Of a stretch of DNA of 64,000 bases, positions 53,518 through 62,776 are shown in pieces. The position numbers and the translations under genes are program-made. The notes under the pieces were generated by a model that saw only the letters and a program-made list of their open reading frames with translations, ran no database searches and was not told the origin of the DNA. The DNA is from Streptomyces sp. yr375 (GTDB lineage Bacteria; Actinomycetota; Actinomycetes; Streptomycetales; Streptomycetaceae), in contig NZ_FOFF01000046.1 in the NCBI RefSeq assembly GCF_900110755.1, forward strand, positions 1 through 64,000, read 5' to 3'. Position 1 is the stretch's first letter, and the number at the start of each line of letters is the position of its first letter.

Positions 53518-55881
53518 GTGACCATCGCGCCAGCCGAACCGGCTTCAGTCACCGAGCTGAAGACCGACGGTCCCGGTACCGCGTTGCTGCGTACCCTGAC
53601 CGAGCTGACCGCCGATCTGCCCGACGCCGACCCCGGCCGGGTCGCCGCCGCGGCCCTGCGCGGCCGGTCCGCCCGGGCCGACGAGGCGGAGCTGCGCGAG
53701 CTGGCCACGGAGGCGGCCGCCGGCCTGATCTCCGAGGACCCCGCCTACTCGAAGCTGGCCGCCAGGCTGCTGACGGTCGGCATCGCCGCGGAGGCCGCCT
53801 CCCAGGGCGTCACGTCGTTCACCGGTTCGGTCGCCGTCGGCCACCGCGAGGGTCTGATCGCGGACCGCACCGCCGAGTTCGTGCGCGTCCACGCGGTCCG
53901 CCTCGACGCGCTGATCGACTCACAGGCCGACGACCGCTTCGGCTACTTCGGCCTGCGCACCCTGCACAGCCGCTACCTGCTGCGGCACCCGATCACCCGC
54001 AAGGTCGTCGAGACGCCCCAGCACTTCCTGCTGCGGGTCGCCGCCGGCCTCGCCGAGGACGACAGCACCCGCGCCCTGGACGAGGTCGCCGCGCTCTACC
54101 GCCTGATGAGCCGCCTGGACTACCTCCCGTCCTCCCCCACGCTCTTCAACTCCGGTACCCGGCACCCCCAGATGTCGTCCTGCTACCTGCTGGACTCCCC
54201 GCTGGACGAGCTGGACTCCATCTACGACCGCTACCACCAGGTCGCCCGCCTCTCGAAGCACGCCGGCGGCATCGGTCTGTCGTATTCCCGCATCCGCAGC
54301 CGCGGTTCGCTGATCCGCGGGACCAACGGGCACTCCAACGGCATCGTGCCGTTCCTGAAGACGCTGGACGCCTCCGTCGCCGCCGTGAACCAGGGCGGGC
54401 GGCGCAAGGGCGCGGCGGCGGTCTACCTGGAGACCTGGCACTCCGACATCGAGGAGTTCCTGGAGCTGCGGGACAACACCGGTGAGGACGCCCGCCGTAC
54501 GCACAACCTGAACCTCGCGCACTGGATCCCGGACGAGTTCATGCGGCGCGTCAACGCGGACGAGCCGTGGTCGCTGTTCTCGCCCTCCGACGTGCCCGAG
54601 CTGGTCGACCTGTGGGGCGCGGAGTTCGAGGCCGCCTACCGCAAGGCCGAGGCGGCCGGGCTCGCGAAGAAGACCATCCCGGCCCGTGACCTGTACGGCC
54701 GGATGATGCGCACCCTCGCGCAGACCGGTAACGGCTGGATGACCTTCAAGGACGCCGCCAACCGCACCGCCAACCAGACGGCCGAGCCGGGTCACGTCGT
54801 GCACTCCTCCAACCTGTGCACGGAGATCCTGGAGGTCACCGACGACGGTGAGACGGCGGTCTGCAACCTGGGTTCGGTGAACCTGGGCGCGTTCGTCGAC
54901 ACGGCGAGCGGCGACATCGACTGGGAGCGGCTGGACGAGACCGTCCGCACGGCCGTCACCTTCCTCGACCGGGTCGTCGACATCAACTTCTACCCGACCG
55001 AGCAGGCGGGCCGCTCCAACGCCCGCTGGCGGCCGGTGGGCCTGGGCGCGATGGGCCTCCAGGACGTCTTCTTCAAACTGCGGCTGCCCTTCGACTCCGC
55101 GGCGGCGAAGGCCCTCTCCACGCGGATCGCCGAGCGCATCATGCTCGCCGCGTACGAGGCGTCCGCCGGCCTCGCCGAGCGCCACGGCCCGCTGCCGGCC
55201 TGGGACAAGACCCGCACCGCCCGGGGTGTGCTGCACCCCGACCACTACGGCGTCGAGTTCACCTGGCCGGAGCGCTGGGCGGCGCTGCGCGAGCGGATCG
55301 CGTCGACCGGGCTGCGCAACTCGCTGCTGCTGGCCATCGCGCCGACCGCCACGATCGCGTCCATCGCGGGCGTGTACGAGTGCATCGAGCCGCAGGTGTC
55401 CAACCTGTTCAAGCGCGAGACGCTGTCCGGCGAGTTCCTCCAGGTCAACTCGTACCTGGTGAACGAGCTGAAGGAGCTCGGCGTGTGGGACGCCCGCACC
55501 CGGGAGGCGCTGCGCGACGCGAACGGCTCGGTGCAGGGCTTCGCCTGGATCCCGGCCGAGGTCCGCGACCTGTACCGCACGGCGTGGGAGATCCCGCAGC
55601 GCGGCCTGATCGACATGGCCGCCGCCCGCACCCCGTACCTGGACCAGGCGCAGTCCCTGAACCTGTTCCTGGAGACGCCGACCATCGGCAAGCTCTCCTC
55701 GATGTACTCGTACGCCTGGAAGTCGGGCCTGAAGACGACGTACTACCTGCGCTCGCGCCCGGCGACCCGCATCGCCCGCGCCGCCCAGGCGCAGACCCCG
55801 ATCCCCGTCCAGGCGACGCCCGACGAAGACGCCGTCGCCTGCTCCCTTGAGAACCCCGAGTCCTGCGAGGCCTGCCAGTAA
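53518..55881 (+). CDS. nrdA: Class Ia ribonucleotide reductase large subunit
   Basis: A 787-residue alpha subunit. YLPSSPTLFNSGTRHPQMSSCYLLDS contains an active-site cysteine. VVHSSNLCTEILEVTDDGETAVCNLGSVNL holds the NLC(x)E catalytic segment. The glycyl-like specificity region reads KHAGGIGLSYSRIRSRGS, and the C-terminal redox pair is CEAC. It reduces ribonucleotides with NrdB. GTG 53518 follows GAGGGAG. The frame continues upstream into the riboswitch and is not coding there. The stop shares a base with the nrdB start (TAATG). Confidence 0.95.
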   Translation: MTIAPAEPASVTELKTDGPGTALLRTLTELTADLPDADPGRVAAAALRGRSARADEAELRELATEAAAGLISEDPAYSKLAARLLTVGIAAEAASQGVTSFTGSVAVGHREGLIADRTAEFVRVHAVRLDALIDSQADDRFGYFGLRTLHSRYLLRHPITRKVVETPQHFLLRVAAGLAEDDSTRALDEVAALYRLMSRLDYLPSSPTLFNSGTRHPQMSSCYLLDSPLDELDSIYDRYHQVARLSKHAGGIGLSYSRIRSRGSLIRGTNGHSNGIVPFLKTLDASVAAVNQGGRRKGAAAVYLETWHSDIEEFLELRDNTGEDARRTHNLNLAHWIPDEFMRRVNADEPWSLFSPSDVPELVDLWGAEFEAAYRKAEAAGLAKKTIPARDLYGRMMRTLAQTGNGWMTFKDAANRTANQTAEPGHVVHSSNLCTEILEVTDDGETAVCNLGSVNLGAFVDTASGDIDWERLDETVRTAVTFLDRVVDINFYPTEQAGRSNARWRPVGLGAMGLQDVFFKLRLPFDSAAAKALSTRIAERIMLAAYEASAGLAERHGPLPAWDKTRTARGVLHPDHYGVEFTWPERWAALRERIASTGLRNSLLLAIAPTATIASIAGVYECIEPQVSNLFKRETLSGEFLQVNSYLVNELKELGVWDARTREALRDANGSVQGFAWIPAEVRDLYRTAWEIPQRGLIDMAAARTPYLDQAQSLNLFLETPTIGKLSSMYSYAWKSGLKTTYYLRSRPATRIARAAQAQTPIPVQATPDEDAVACSLENPESCEACQ

Positions 55882-56897
55882 TGACCACCGCCGCTGAGAA
55901 GAACCTGCTCGACCCGGGCTTCGAACTCACCCTCCGCCCCATGCGCTACCCCGACTTCTACGAGCGCTACCGGGACGCCATCAAGAACACCTGGACCGTG
56001 GAGGAGGTCGACCTCCACTCGGACGTCTCCGACCTGGCGAAGCTGTCCGAGGGCGAGCAGCACATGATCGGCCGGCTGGTCGCGTTCTTCGCGACGGGCG
56101 ACTCGATCGTGGCGAACAACCTCGTGCTGACGCTGTACAAGCACATCAACTCCCCCGAGGCGCGGCTCTACCTGAGCCGTCAGCTCTTCGAGGAGGCGGT
56201 GCACGTCCAGTTCTATCTGACGCTGCTGGACACCTACCTCCCCGACCCGGAGGACCGCGCCGCCGCCTTCGACGCGGTGGAGAACATCCCCTCCATCCGC
56301 GAGAAGGCCGAGTTCTGCTTCAAGTGGATCGACTCGGTCGACAAGCTGGAGCGCCTGGAGTCCAAGGCCGACCGCCGCCGCTTCCTGCTCAACCTCATCT
56401 GCTTCGCCGCGTGCATCGAGGGCCTGTTCTTCTACGGTGCTTTCGCGTACGTCTACTGGTTCCGCAGCCGGGGTCTGCTGCACGGCCTCGCCACCGGCAC
56501 CAACTGGGTGTTCCGGGACGAGACCATGCACATGTCCTTCGCGTTCGAGGTCGTCGACACCGTCCGCAAGGAGGAGCCGGAGCTCTTCGACGACGCGCTC
56601 CAGCAGCAGGTCACCGACATGCTGAAGGAGGCCGTCGAGGCCGAGCTGCAGTTCGGCCGGGACCTGTGCGGCGAGGGGCTGCCGGGCATGAACACCGAGT
56701 CGATGCGGCAGTACCTGGAGTGCGTCGCCGACCAGCGGCTCCAGCGGCTGGGCTTCGCCCCGATCTACGGCTCGGAGAACCCGTTCTCCTTCATGGAGCT
56801 CCAGGGTGTTCAGGAGCTGACCAACTTCTTCGAGCGCCGCCCGTCGGCGTACCAGGTCGCGGTGGAGGGCACCGTGGACCTGGACGAGGACTTCTGA
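55881..56897 (+). CDS. nrdB: Class Ia ribonucleotide reductase small subunit
   Basis: A 338-residue ferritin-like subunit that holds the di-iron centre and tyrosyl radical. Ligand motifs: FEEAVHVQFY (Glu, His) and FRDETMHMSFAFE (Glu, His); a candidate radical Tyr is at the end of EEAVHVQFY. ATG 55881 overlaps the nrdA TAA by 1 base. The product transfers the radical to NrdA. A hairpin 48 bp downstream may end the transcript or reduce read-through to nrdS. Confidence 0.95.
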   Translation: MTTAAEKNLLDPGFELTLRPMRYPDFYERYRDAIKNTWTVEEVDLHSDVSDLAKLSEGEQHMIGRLVAFFATGDSIVANNLVLTLYKHINSPEARLYLSRQLFEEAVHVQFYLTLLDTYLPDPEDRAAAFDAVENIPSIREKAEFCFKWIDSVDKLERLESKADRRRFLLNLICFAACIEGLFFYGAFAYVYWFRSRGLLHGLATGTNWVFRDETMHMSFAFEVVDTVRKEEPELFDDALQQQVTDMLKEAVEAELQFGRDLCGEGLPGMNTESMRQYLECVADQRLQRLGFAPIYGSENPFSFMELQGVQELTNFFERRPSAYQVAVEGTVDLDEDF

Positions 56898-57034
56898 GAC
56901 CTCGGGGTCCGGGCGGCCTTGCCGGCCGCTAGCTGACGGTCGATCCGGCGCTCGTGGAGATGTCCCACGAGCGCCGGAGCCGTGAGGAGGAAGAAGAGGG
57001 CCAGGGCGGTCAGGTATCCGATGAGTGCGTCCAT
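56810..57034 (-). CDS. Possible small membrane protein antisense to the end of nrdB
   Basis: A 74-residue frame with one clear membrane segment at the start (MDALIGYLTALALFFLLTAPALVG) and a basic C-terminal part. It overlaps the 3' end of nrdB by 88 bp on the opposite strand, and the intergenic hairpin lies inside it. No ribosome-binding site precedes the ATG. The hydrophobic N-terminus is in favour of a real gene; the overlap with nrdB argues for a shorter product or no gene. Confidence 0.45.
   Translation of the reverse strand: MDALIGYLTALALFFLLTAPALVGHLHERRIDRQLAAGKAARTPRSQKSSSRSTVPSTATWYADGRRSKKLVSS
56945..56977. terminator. Perfect hairpin after nrdB
   Basis: CCGGCGCTCGTGG (56945-56957) pairs with CCACGAGCGCCGG (56965-56977) around a 7-base loop, without a T-run. 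It is a probable attenuator or mRNA end. Confidence 0.65.
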
Positions 57035-57126
57035 GAGGTAAGCGTCGTACGCGTCGGACACTCCTGACAGTGGCAGGACTGCCGTACACCTTCAAATTAC
57101 TGCCACTCTTCGGGCACACTGGCACC

Positions 57127-58134
57127 ATGCTGAAGAACGTGGTCGCGGTCCTCCTCGACGGTGTGCACCCCTTCGAGCTGGGCGTCGTCTGCGAGGTCTT
57201 CGGGATCGACCGCAGCGACGAGGGGCTGCCGGTCTACGACTTCGCCGTCGCCTCGGCGGAGGGGCCGACGCTGAGCACGCACGCGGGCTTCACCCTGAGC
57301 ACGCGGCACGGCCTGGAGCGGCTGGAGAGCGCCGATCTGATCGCCGTACCGGCCGGGGAGACGTACGGGAAGCGGGACTTCCCGCCGGAGCTGCTCGACG
57401 CGCTGCGCCGGGCCGTGGACCGGGGGACCCGGGTGCTCAGCGTCTGCTCCGGGGTGTTCGTACTGGGCGCGGCGGGGCTCCTTGACGGTCGGCGGTGCGC
57501 GGTGCACTGGCGGCACGCCGAGCAGTTGGCCCGGCAGTATCCGGGCACGACCGTCGAACCGGACGTGCTCTACGTCGACGAGGACCCGGTGATCACCTCG
57601 GCCGGCACGGCCGCCGGGATCGACGCCTGTCTGCACCTGGTCCGCAAGGAGCAGGGTCCCGAGGTCGCCAACCGGATCGCCCGGCGGATGGTGGTGCCGC
57701 CGCACCGGGACGGCGGCCAGGCCCAGTACATCGAACGGCCGCTGCCCCGCTCGCGCTGCGACACCGTCGGCGACGTGCTCGCGTGGCTGGAGCGGCACCT
57801 CGACCAGGAGATCACGGTCGAGCAGCTCGCCGAACGCGCCCACATGTCCCCGCGCACCTTCGCCCGCCGCTTCCAGCAGGAGACGGGCACCACGCCCTAC
57901 CGCTGGCTGCTGCGCCAACGGGTGCTGCTGGCACAGCAGTTGCTGGAGGCGACGGACGAGACGGTGGACGCGATCGCCTGGCGGGCCGGCTTCGGCACGG
58001 CGGGCGCCCTGCGCCACCAGTTCGTGACCGCGCTGGGGACGACCCCGAACGCCTACCGGCGCACGTTCCGCGGCCCGGGCCCGGGCCCGGGTGCCGGTAC
58101 AGGGAAGGCTCAGTCGTTGGCGACGACGGCGTAG
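57127..58134 (+). CDS. nrdS: GlxA-type AraC regulator with DJ-1/PfpI-like domain (NrdS)
   Basis: A 335-residue protein. The N-terminal DJ-1/PfpI-like domain (KNVVAVLLDGVHPFELGVVCEVFGID ... VLSVCSGVFVLGAAGLLDGRRCAVHW) keeps the nucleophile-elbow Cys context CSGVFVLGAAGLL. The C-terminal AraC DNA-binding domain is EITVEQLAERAHMSPRTFARRFQQETGTTPYRWLL and AIAWRAGFGTAGALRHQF. Its position after nrdAB corresponds to NrdS of the S. coelicolor nrdABS operon. ATG 57127 is used. The end overlaps the convergent def gene by 25 bp. Confidence 0.88.
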   Translation: MLKNVVAVLLDGVHPFELGVVCEVFGIDRSDEGLPVYDFAVASAEGPTLSTHAGFTLSTRHGLERLESADLIAVPAGETYGKRDFPPELLDALRRAVDRGTRVLSVCSGVFVLGAAGLLDGRRCAVHWRHAEQLARQYPGTTVEPDVLYVDEDPVITSAGTAAGIDACLHLVRKEQGPEVANRIARRMVVPPHRDGGQAQYIERPLPRSRCDTVGDVLAWLERHLDQEITVEQLAERAHMSPRTFARRFQQETGTTPYRWLLRQRVLLAQQLLEATDETVDAIAWRAGFGTAGALRHQFVTALGTTPNAYRRTFRGPGPGPGAGTGKAQSLATTA

Positions 58135-58760
58135 CGGGGCTCGTTCTCGGCCATCTGCCGCAGGGCGTCCTTGCGTTCGCGCTTGGACAGCCGGTCGATG
58201 TACAGGTAGCCGTACAGGTGGTCGGTCTCGTGCTGGAGACACCGGGCGAAGTAGCCGGTGCCGCGCACCTTGATCGGGTTGCCCTGCTCGTCCTGCCCGG
58301 TCACCTCGGCGTAGTCGGGGCGGGCGAGCGGCGCGTAGGCGGTGGGCACCGAGAGGCAGCCCTCGTTGCTGTCGTCCAACCGCCGCCGGTCGGCGGGGAG
58401 TTCGACGAGCTTGGGGTTGCAGACGACGCCGGTGTGCCGGGCCCCCTCGTCGTCGGGGCAGTCGTAGACGAAGACCTTCAGGTCGACGCCGATCTGGTTG
58501 GCGGCCAGGCCGACGCCCTCGGCGGTGTGCTGCGAGGCGAACATGTCCGCGACGAGCTGCTTCAGCTCCTCGCCGAACTCGGTGACGTCCTTGCACTCCT
58601 TGTGCAGCACCGGGTTCCCGACGACGGTGATCGGCCGCGAGGCCCCGGCCTCACGCCAGGCCAGCTCACGCGCCGCCGTCTCCTCGGTGTCGATGACGAA
58701 GCCCTCGTCGTCCACGGGAAGCACGCCCACGTGCTGCTGATCGGTGTCCTGCTGCGCCAT
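58110..58760 (-). CDS. def: Peptide deformylase
   Basis: A 216-residue metalloenzyme removing formyl from nascent proteins. The three motifs are intact: GVGLAANQIG, EGCLSVP and QHETDHLYG. An N-terminal extension of ~40 residues precedes the core, a little longer than E. coli Def, and a basic tail follows. Start ATG 58760. Convergent with and overlapping nrdS by 25 bp. Confidence 0.96.
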   Translation of the reverse strand: MAQQDTDQQHVGVLPVDDEGFVIDTEETAARELAWREAGASRPITVVGNPVLHKECKDVTEFGEELKQLVADMFASQHTAEGVGLAANQIGVDLKVFVYDCPDDEGARHTGVVCNPKLVELPADRRRLDDSNEGCLSVPTAYAPLARPDYAEVTGQDEQGNPIKVRGTGYFARCLQHETDHLYGYLYIDRLSKRERKDALRQMAENEPRYAVVAND

Positions 58761-58883
58761 GCCGACGATGCCTTCCTGCAACCTTGAGAATTTCTGCGAG
58801 TACAGCCTACGGGGGCCGCGCCCCGCCAAGGGGCGCGGGGAACTGCGCGACCAGCCACAACGAACCCGCAGCGACCCACGGCC

Positions 58884-59864
58884 CTAACAGACTTCTTCGA
58901 GATCCCGCCAGTCACGAGAGTCCGGGCTGTCCGCAACCCACCCGTCCAGCAACCCCCTCACCAGCGAGGCAGGGGCGGCGACGCCACATTCCCGCTCCGG
59001 CACCCACAACTGCCCGTCGGTCCGATGCCCGAGCGGCCCGGGGTGTCCCGGCTCACTGTGGTCGTGCGGATCGAGATGCTCGCCGTCCCCCTCGTCGGAC
59101 GGCATCCGCGACTCCGAGCACATCCGGCACAGCAGCCGCACGGACGACGACCAGTCCTCCGCGGCGAACCCCGCGTCGGCCGCCAGTTGCTCCAGCGCGT
59201 CCCGGTCCGCCTCGCCGGCCGCCTCCAGGAGGACGACCCAGGTCGGCACGGGCGACGGCGCCCACAGCTCGATCTCGTCGAAGACCGGGTAGGAGTGGCC
59301 GGAGGACGTGGTCCGCTCGCCGTGCGGCACCCCGTCGTGCAGGACGACCTCGCCCCAGCGCCGCCCGGAGGAGGGCAGCGGGATCGACAGGACCTCCATG
59401 CGGGCGGGGTCCAGCCGCCGCCCCCACACCACCTCGGCCTCGCCCTCGGGCGACAGCCGGACGGCCGCGCTGCCCAGCTCCATGCCGACGGGCTCGCCCG
59501 CGCCGGTGGCGTCGCCGGGCACGTGCAGCCCGTACGCCTGCCAGGCGCGGCGGGCCAGCGGCCAGTCCTGGAGGGCGGTGGCGGCGATGCCGACGTTCCA
59601 CCAGTCGGGGGCGCCGGTCTCGCGGTCGAGGAGGGCGACGGCGCGCAGACCGGCGGTGCGGGCCTGTTCCCAGTCGTGCCGGAACTTGTGCAGCAGGGCG
59701 AGGTTGAACCAGGACTCGGACAGCCAGGGTTCCAGGTCGGCGGCGCGGGTCAGCAGCGCGCCCGCGTCCTCGTACCGCCCGTCGCCGATCAGCGTGAACG
59801 CGCGGTCGGTGGCCTGCCGCCAGGAGGCGGAGGGCCGGTGCCGTCCCTTGCCGAAGATCCTCAC
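58884..59864 (-). CDS. TPR-containing protein of unknown function
   Basis: A 326-residue soluble protein. Residues ~18-105 contain three TPR-like helical pairs (ASWRQATDRAFTLIGDGRYEDAGALLTRAADLEPWLSESW ...). The C-terminal part includes a cysteine-containing RLLCRMCSESRMP segment and a His/Asp/Gly-rich stretch (HLDPHDHSEPGHPGPLGH) that could bind metal. GTG 59864 is chosen as the longer frame upstream lacks TPR character. I know similar uncharacterised Streptomyces proteins beside def and HD-domain genes; the function is not established. Confidence 0.82.
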   Translation of the reverse strand: MRIFGKGRHRPSASWRQATDRAFTLIGDGRYEDAGALLTRAADLEPWLSESWFNLALLHKFRHDWEQARTAGLRAVALLDRETGAPDWWNVGIAATALQDWPLARRAWQAYGLHVPGDATGAGEPVGMELGSAAVRLSPEGEAEVVWGRRLDPARMEVLSIPLPSSGRRWGEVVLHDGVPHGERTTSSGHSYPVFDEIELWAPSPVPTWVVLLEAAGEADRDALEQLAADAGFAAEDWSSSVRLLCRMCSESRMPSDEGDGEHLDPHDHSEPGHPGPLGHRTDGQLWVPERECGVAAPASLVRGLLDGWVADSPDSRDWRDLEEVC

Positions 59865-59969
59865 GATTCCCGCCTGCCAGTTCCGTTCTGTGGGCTGGCC
59901 AGTGCCCCCGGACACTCTCTCCCTCGCATCCAACCACGTGTGGCCGGAGGGCCGCTCATTACCCATGGG

Positions 59970-61268
59970 TTACCCACCCGCAGGCAGGGTCAGACAACTC
60001 CTCGACAGCACCCTGGCCAGCGCCTCCACCACTTCCGGCGCATACTCCCCGCCGGTGCCGAGGCGCAGCTCCTCCAGGGCCGTGAGGGGTCCGCCGGGGC
60101 CTGCGCCCTGCACTTTCTCCTCGTACGCGTTCACCACCCGGACTATGCGGGCGGCCACCGGCTGCTCCGGGTAGGGGTCGGCCTGCCGCTCGACGACCGC
60201 CGCGACCTGGGCGCCCGCCCCGGTCTGCCGGACGACGGCCCCGCCGAGCAGCGCGATCCGCCGCTGCTCGGCCGCCGGGAGGCCCGCGGTGGCGCCGGCC
60301 GGGACCGGGTCGACGAGGCTGAGCTGCCCGATGTCGTGCATGAGGGCCGCGTACTCCAGGACGGCCCGCTCGGCCTCCGGCAGCCCGAGGTCGCGGCCCA
60401 CGGCCTGGCTGAGGGCGGCGACCCGGCGGGCGTGCCCGGCCGGGGTGTAGCCGGCGATCTCGGTGGCGCGGGCCAGCGAGGCGATGGTCTGCCGGTAGGT
60501 GGCGCGGACGGCCGCGTACCGGCGCAGGGAGAGCTGGGTGAGCAGCAGCGGCACCGAGAACACGGGCAGCGCCCACAGGCCTACGACGGCCACGGCGAGC
60601 GCCATCACCGCGCCCGTCGCGCACACCGCCGACCCGATCCCGCGGACGGCCCGCAGCTCGTCCCGCAGCAGCGGGGCGAACGGCCAGTTGGTGCGGGAGT
60701 GGGCGAGCGCGGCGGCGACCACGGCGTCGCACAGCACGGTCAGGACGAGCAGCGCGAGCAGCAGCAACGCGTACGCCGGGCCGCTCCAGGCGTCGAAGAC
60801 GCCGTGGTTGTAGAGGGGCTGGAAACAGACGGCGGCGAACCCGACGGCCAGCACCCGGCGGACCAGGTGGTCGAGGACGGGCCCCTGCCCGCGCGCCAGA
60901 TGCGGCACGCTGCCCAGCAGGGAGGCGGCGACCATCACCGACACGACCTGCGCGACCCCGTGGTGCGTGGGGTGCCCGGCATGCTCCCCGACCAGCGCGT
61001 AGGCCAGCGACCCGGCAGCACCGAGCGGCGCGCCCTCACGCAGCCCGGGCCCGCTCCACCGGGTCAGCTCACCGACGGCGACGAGAACCCCGAACGCGAG
61101 CGCGACGGGCCGTTCCTCGACGCCCATCGCGAACGTGACGGCGAGCGAACCGGTGACGAGGAGAGCGGCGGCGGTGTAGAGGGCGGCGAGGGTGCGGGGG
61201 ACGGTACGGGTACGGCGGAAGGTGCGGATTCGGGTGCGGGTGCGGGTGCGGGTGCGGCGGAAGGTCAT
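59970..61268 (-). CDS. Membrane HD-domain protein with degenerate HD-GYP domain
   Basis: A 432-residue protein. The N-terminus is an Arg/Thr repeat (RRTRTRTRTRIRTFRRTRT) encoded by GGTGCG-type repeats (61200-61265). About seven hydrophobic segments follow, then a C-terminal HD domain: AGHARRVAALSQAVGRDLGLP and YAALMHDIGQLSL. The later HHxxxDGxGYP segment of true HD-GYP phosphodiesterases is absent (VVERQADPYPEQPVA in its place), so cyclic-di-GMP hydrolysis is doubtful. ATG 61268 overlaps the stop of the upstream HD-GYP gene (ATGA). The two may work as a pair. Confidence 0.85.
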   Translation of the reverse strand: MTFRRTRTRTRTRIRTFRRTRTVPRTLAALYTAAALLVTGSLAVTFAMGVEERPVALAFGVLVAVGELTRWSGPGLREGAPLGAAGSLAYALVGEHAGHPTHHGVAQVVSVMVAASLLGSVPHLARGQGPVLDHLVRRVLAVGFAAVCFQPLYNHGVFDAWSGPAYALLLLALLVLTVLCDAVVAAALAHSRTNWPFAPLLRDELRAVRGIGSAVCATGAVMALAVAVVGLWALPVFSVPLLLTQLSLRRYAAVRATYRQTIASLARATEIAGYTPAGHARRVAALSQAVGRDLGLPEAERAVLEYAALMHDIGQLSLVDPVPAGATAGLPAAEQRRIALLGGAVVRQTGAGAQVAAVVERQADPYPEQPVAARIVRVVNAYEEKVQGAGPGGPLTALEELRLGTGGEYAPEVVEALARVLSRSCLTLPAGG

Positions 61269-62590
61269 CGGCGGGCCTCGGACCGGTCGTCGGGGGCCTG
61301 GGCCTGGGCGGGCACGGTGGGGCGGGGTTCCTCGGCGGTGACGATCGGGTGCCAGCCGTCGCGGCCGATGACCCGGGTCAGGGCCGTGACCATGCGGGGG
61401 TCGAAGTGGGTGCCCGCGCAGCGCCGCAGCTCCTCCAGCGCCACGCTCACCGGCCGGGCCCTGCTGTAGGAGCGGGTGGACGTCATGGCGTCGAAGGCGT
61501 CCGCGACGGCGACCACCCGGGCCGGTTCCGGGATCTGACCGCCCAGCAGGCCGTACGGGTAGCCGGTGCCGTCGATGCGTTCGTGGTGGTGGAGGATCGC
61601 CGAGCGGGCCTCGCCGAGGAAGGAGATGCCCCGGGTGATCTCGTGCCCGTACTCGGGGTGCAGCTCGATCACCCGCCGCTCCTCGGGCGTCAGCGGCCCG
61701 TCCTTGCGCAACAGGCGGGTGGGGACGCCGAGTTTGCCGACGTCGTGCAGGATCCCGGCGAACCGGAGCACCTCGATCCGCTCTTCGTCCATGCCGAGTT
61801 CGCGGCCGATCATCATCGAGGCCTGGCCGACGCGTTCGCTGTGCCCGCGCGTGTAGCCGTCCTTGATGTCGACGGCCTGGACCAGGGCGCGGATCGTGGC
61901 CTGGTGGGCGGCGCGCTCCCGGTGGTACTGCGCGAACACCCACCACGACACGGCCGTCGGGAACAGCACGAGCAGCGCGGCGACCGGCCCGTAGGGGCTG
62001 CGCCACAGCACGGCCATCATCAGCCCGGCGAGCCCGTGCACGGCGAGGGGCGCGAGGCAGCGCAGGAACAGCCCCCGGCAGGCCTGGCGCAGCGGCAGCC
62101 CCTCGGCGAGGGCGAGCATCCCGCCGTCGAGGAGGGCGAGCGCGGCGCAGAACACCAGCACGGCCGCGCCGGCCGGCAGCAGCGCGTACGGGAAGTCGGA
62201 GCCGGCCACGGCGTCCCGGCCGCCGAGCGCCCCGTGCGTGTGGGCCGCCGCCCACACGGCGAGCGAGGACTGCGCGGCCCGCCAGAGCCGGCGCAGCAGA
62301 AAGGGGCGCTGCTCGACGTGCGAGAACAGCGCCCCGGGCAGCGGGACGAGGGCGGCGGCGGCCGGCGCGAGCAGGAAGGCCCCGGCGAGCAGCACGGGGT
62401 GCAGGGTGCCGCCGAACCTGCGCCGGGCGATCTGCTCGCCGCCCGCGTACAGGGCGGCGAGCAGGGCGACGGCCCACCAGGGGGTGCGCACGTCGGGGAG
62501 CGGCGGGAGGGCCGTCGGGGCCAGGCAGAGCAGGGCGGCGAGGGCGACGCAGGCGACGTACGCGCGGGCGGGCGCCCCGATGCCCTCCAT
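61265..62590 (-). CDS. Membrane-bound HD-GYP domain protein
   Basis: A 441-residue protein. About seven membrane segments occupy the first ~220 residues. The HD-GYP domain is complete: GHSERVGQASMMIGREL, FAGILHDVGKLGVP, HPEYGHEITRGI, ILHHHERIDGTGYP and VADAFDAMTS. It is expected to hydrolyse cyclic-di-GMP or a related signal, with the membrane part sensing an unknown input. ATG 62590 has GGGGGAGG upstream. It is translationally coupled to the following degenerate paralogue. Confidence 0.92.
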   Translation of the reverse strand: MEGIGAPARAYVACVALAALLCLAPTALPPLPDVRTPWWAVALLAALYAGGEQIARRRFGGTLHPVLLAGAFLLAPAAAALVPLPGALFSHVEQRPFLLRRLWRAAQSSLAVWAAAHTHGALGGRDAVAGSDFPYALLPAGAAVLVFCAALALLDGGMLALAEGLPLRQACRGLFLRCLAPLAVHGLAGLMMAVLWRSPYGPVAALLVLFPTAVSWWVFAQYHRERAAHQATIRALVQAVDIKDGYTRGHSERVGQASMMIGRELGMDEERIEVLRFAGILHDVGKLGVPTRLLRKDGPLTPEERRVIELHPEYGHEITRGISFLGEARSAILHHHERIDGTGYPYGLLGGQIPEPARVVAVADAFDAMTSTRSYSRARPVSVALEELRRCAGTHFDPRMVTALTRVIGRDGWHPIVTAEEPRPTVPAQAQAPDDRSEARR

Positions 62591-62776
62591 GACGCCTCCC
62601 CCAGCCGTGCCGGTCACAGGCGCCGTGCCTGTCCAGGCCCAGGAGCCTAGGACGGTGGGGGTGGGTCCGCGGGCGTATCACCCGCGGATTAGCACATTCG
62701 GGTGACTACGGCAGGGTCACAACGACCGGTGTCAGAACGACTGGCGTCAGAACGACCGGCGTCAGAACGACCCGGG

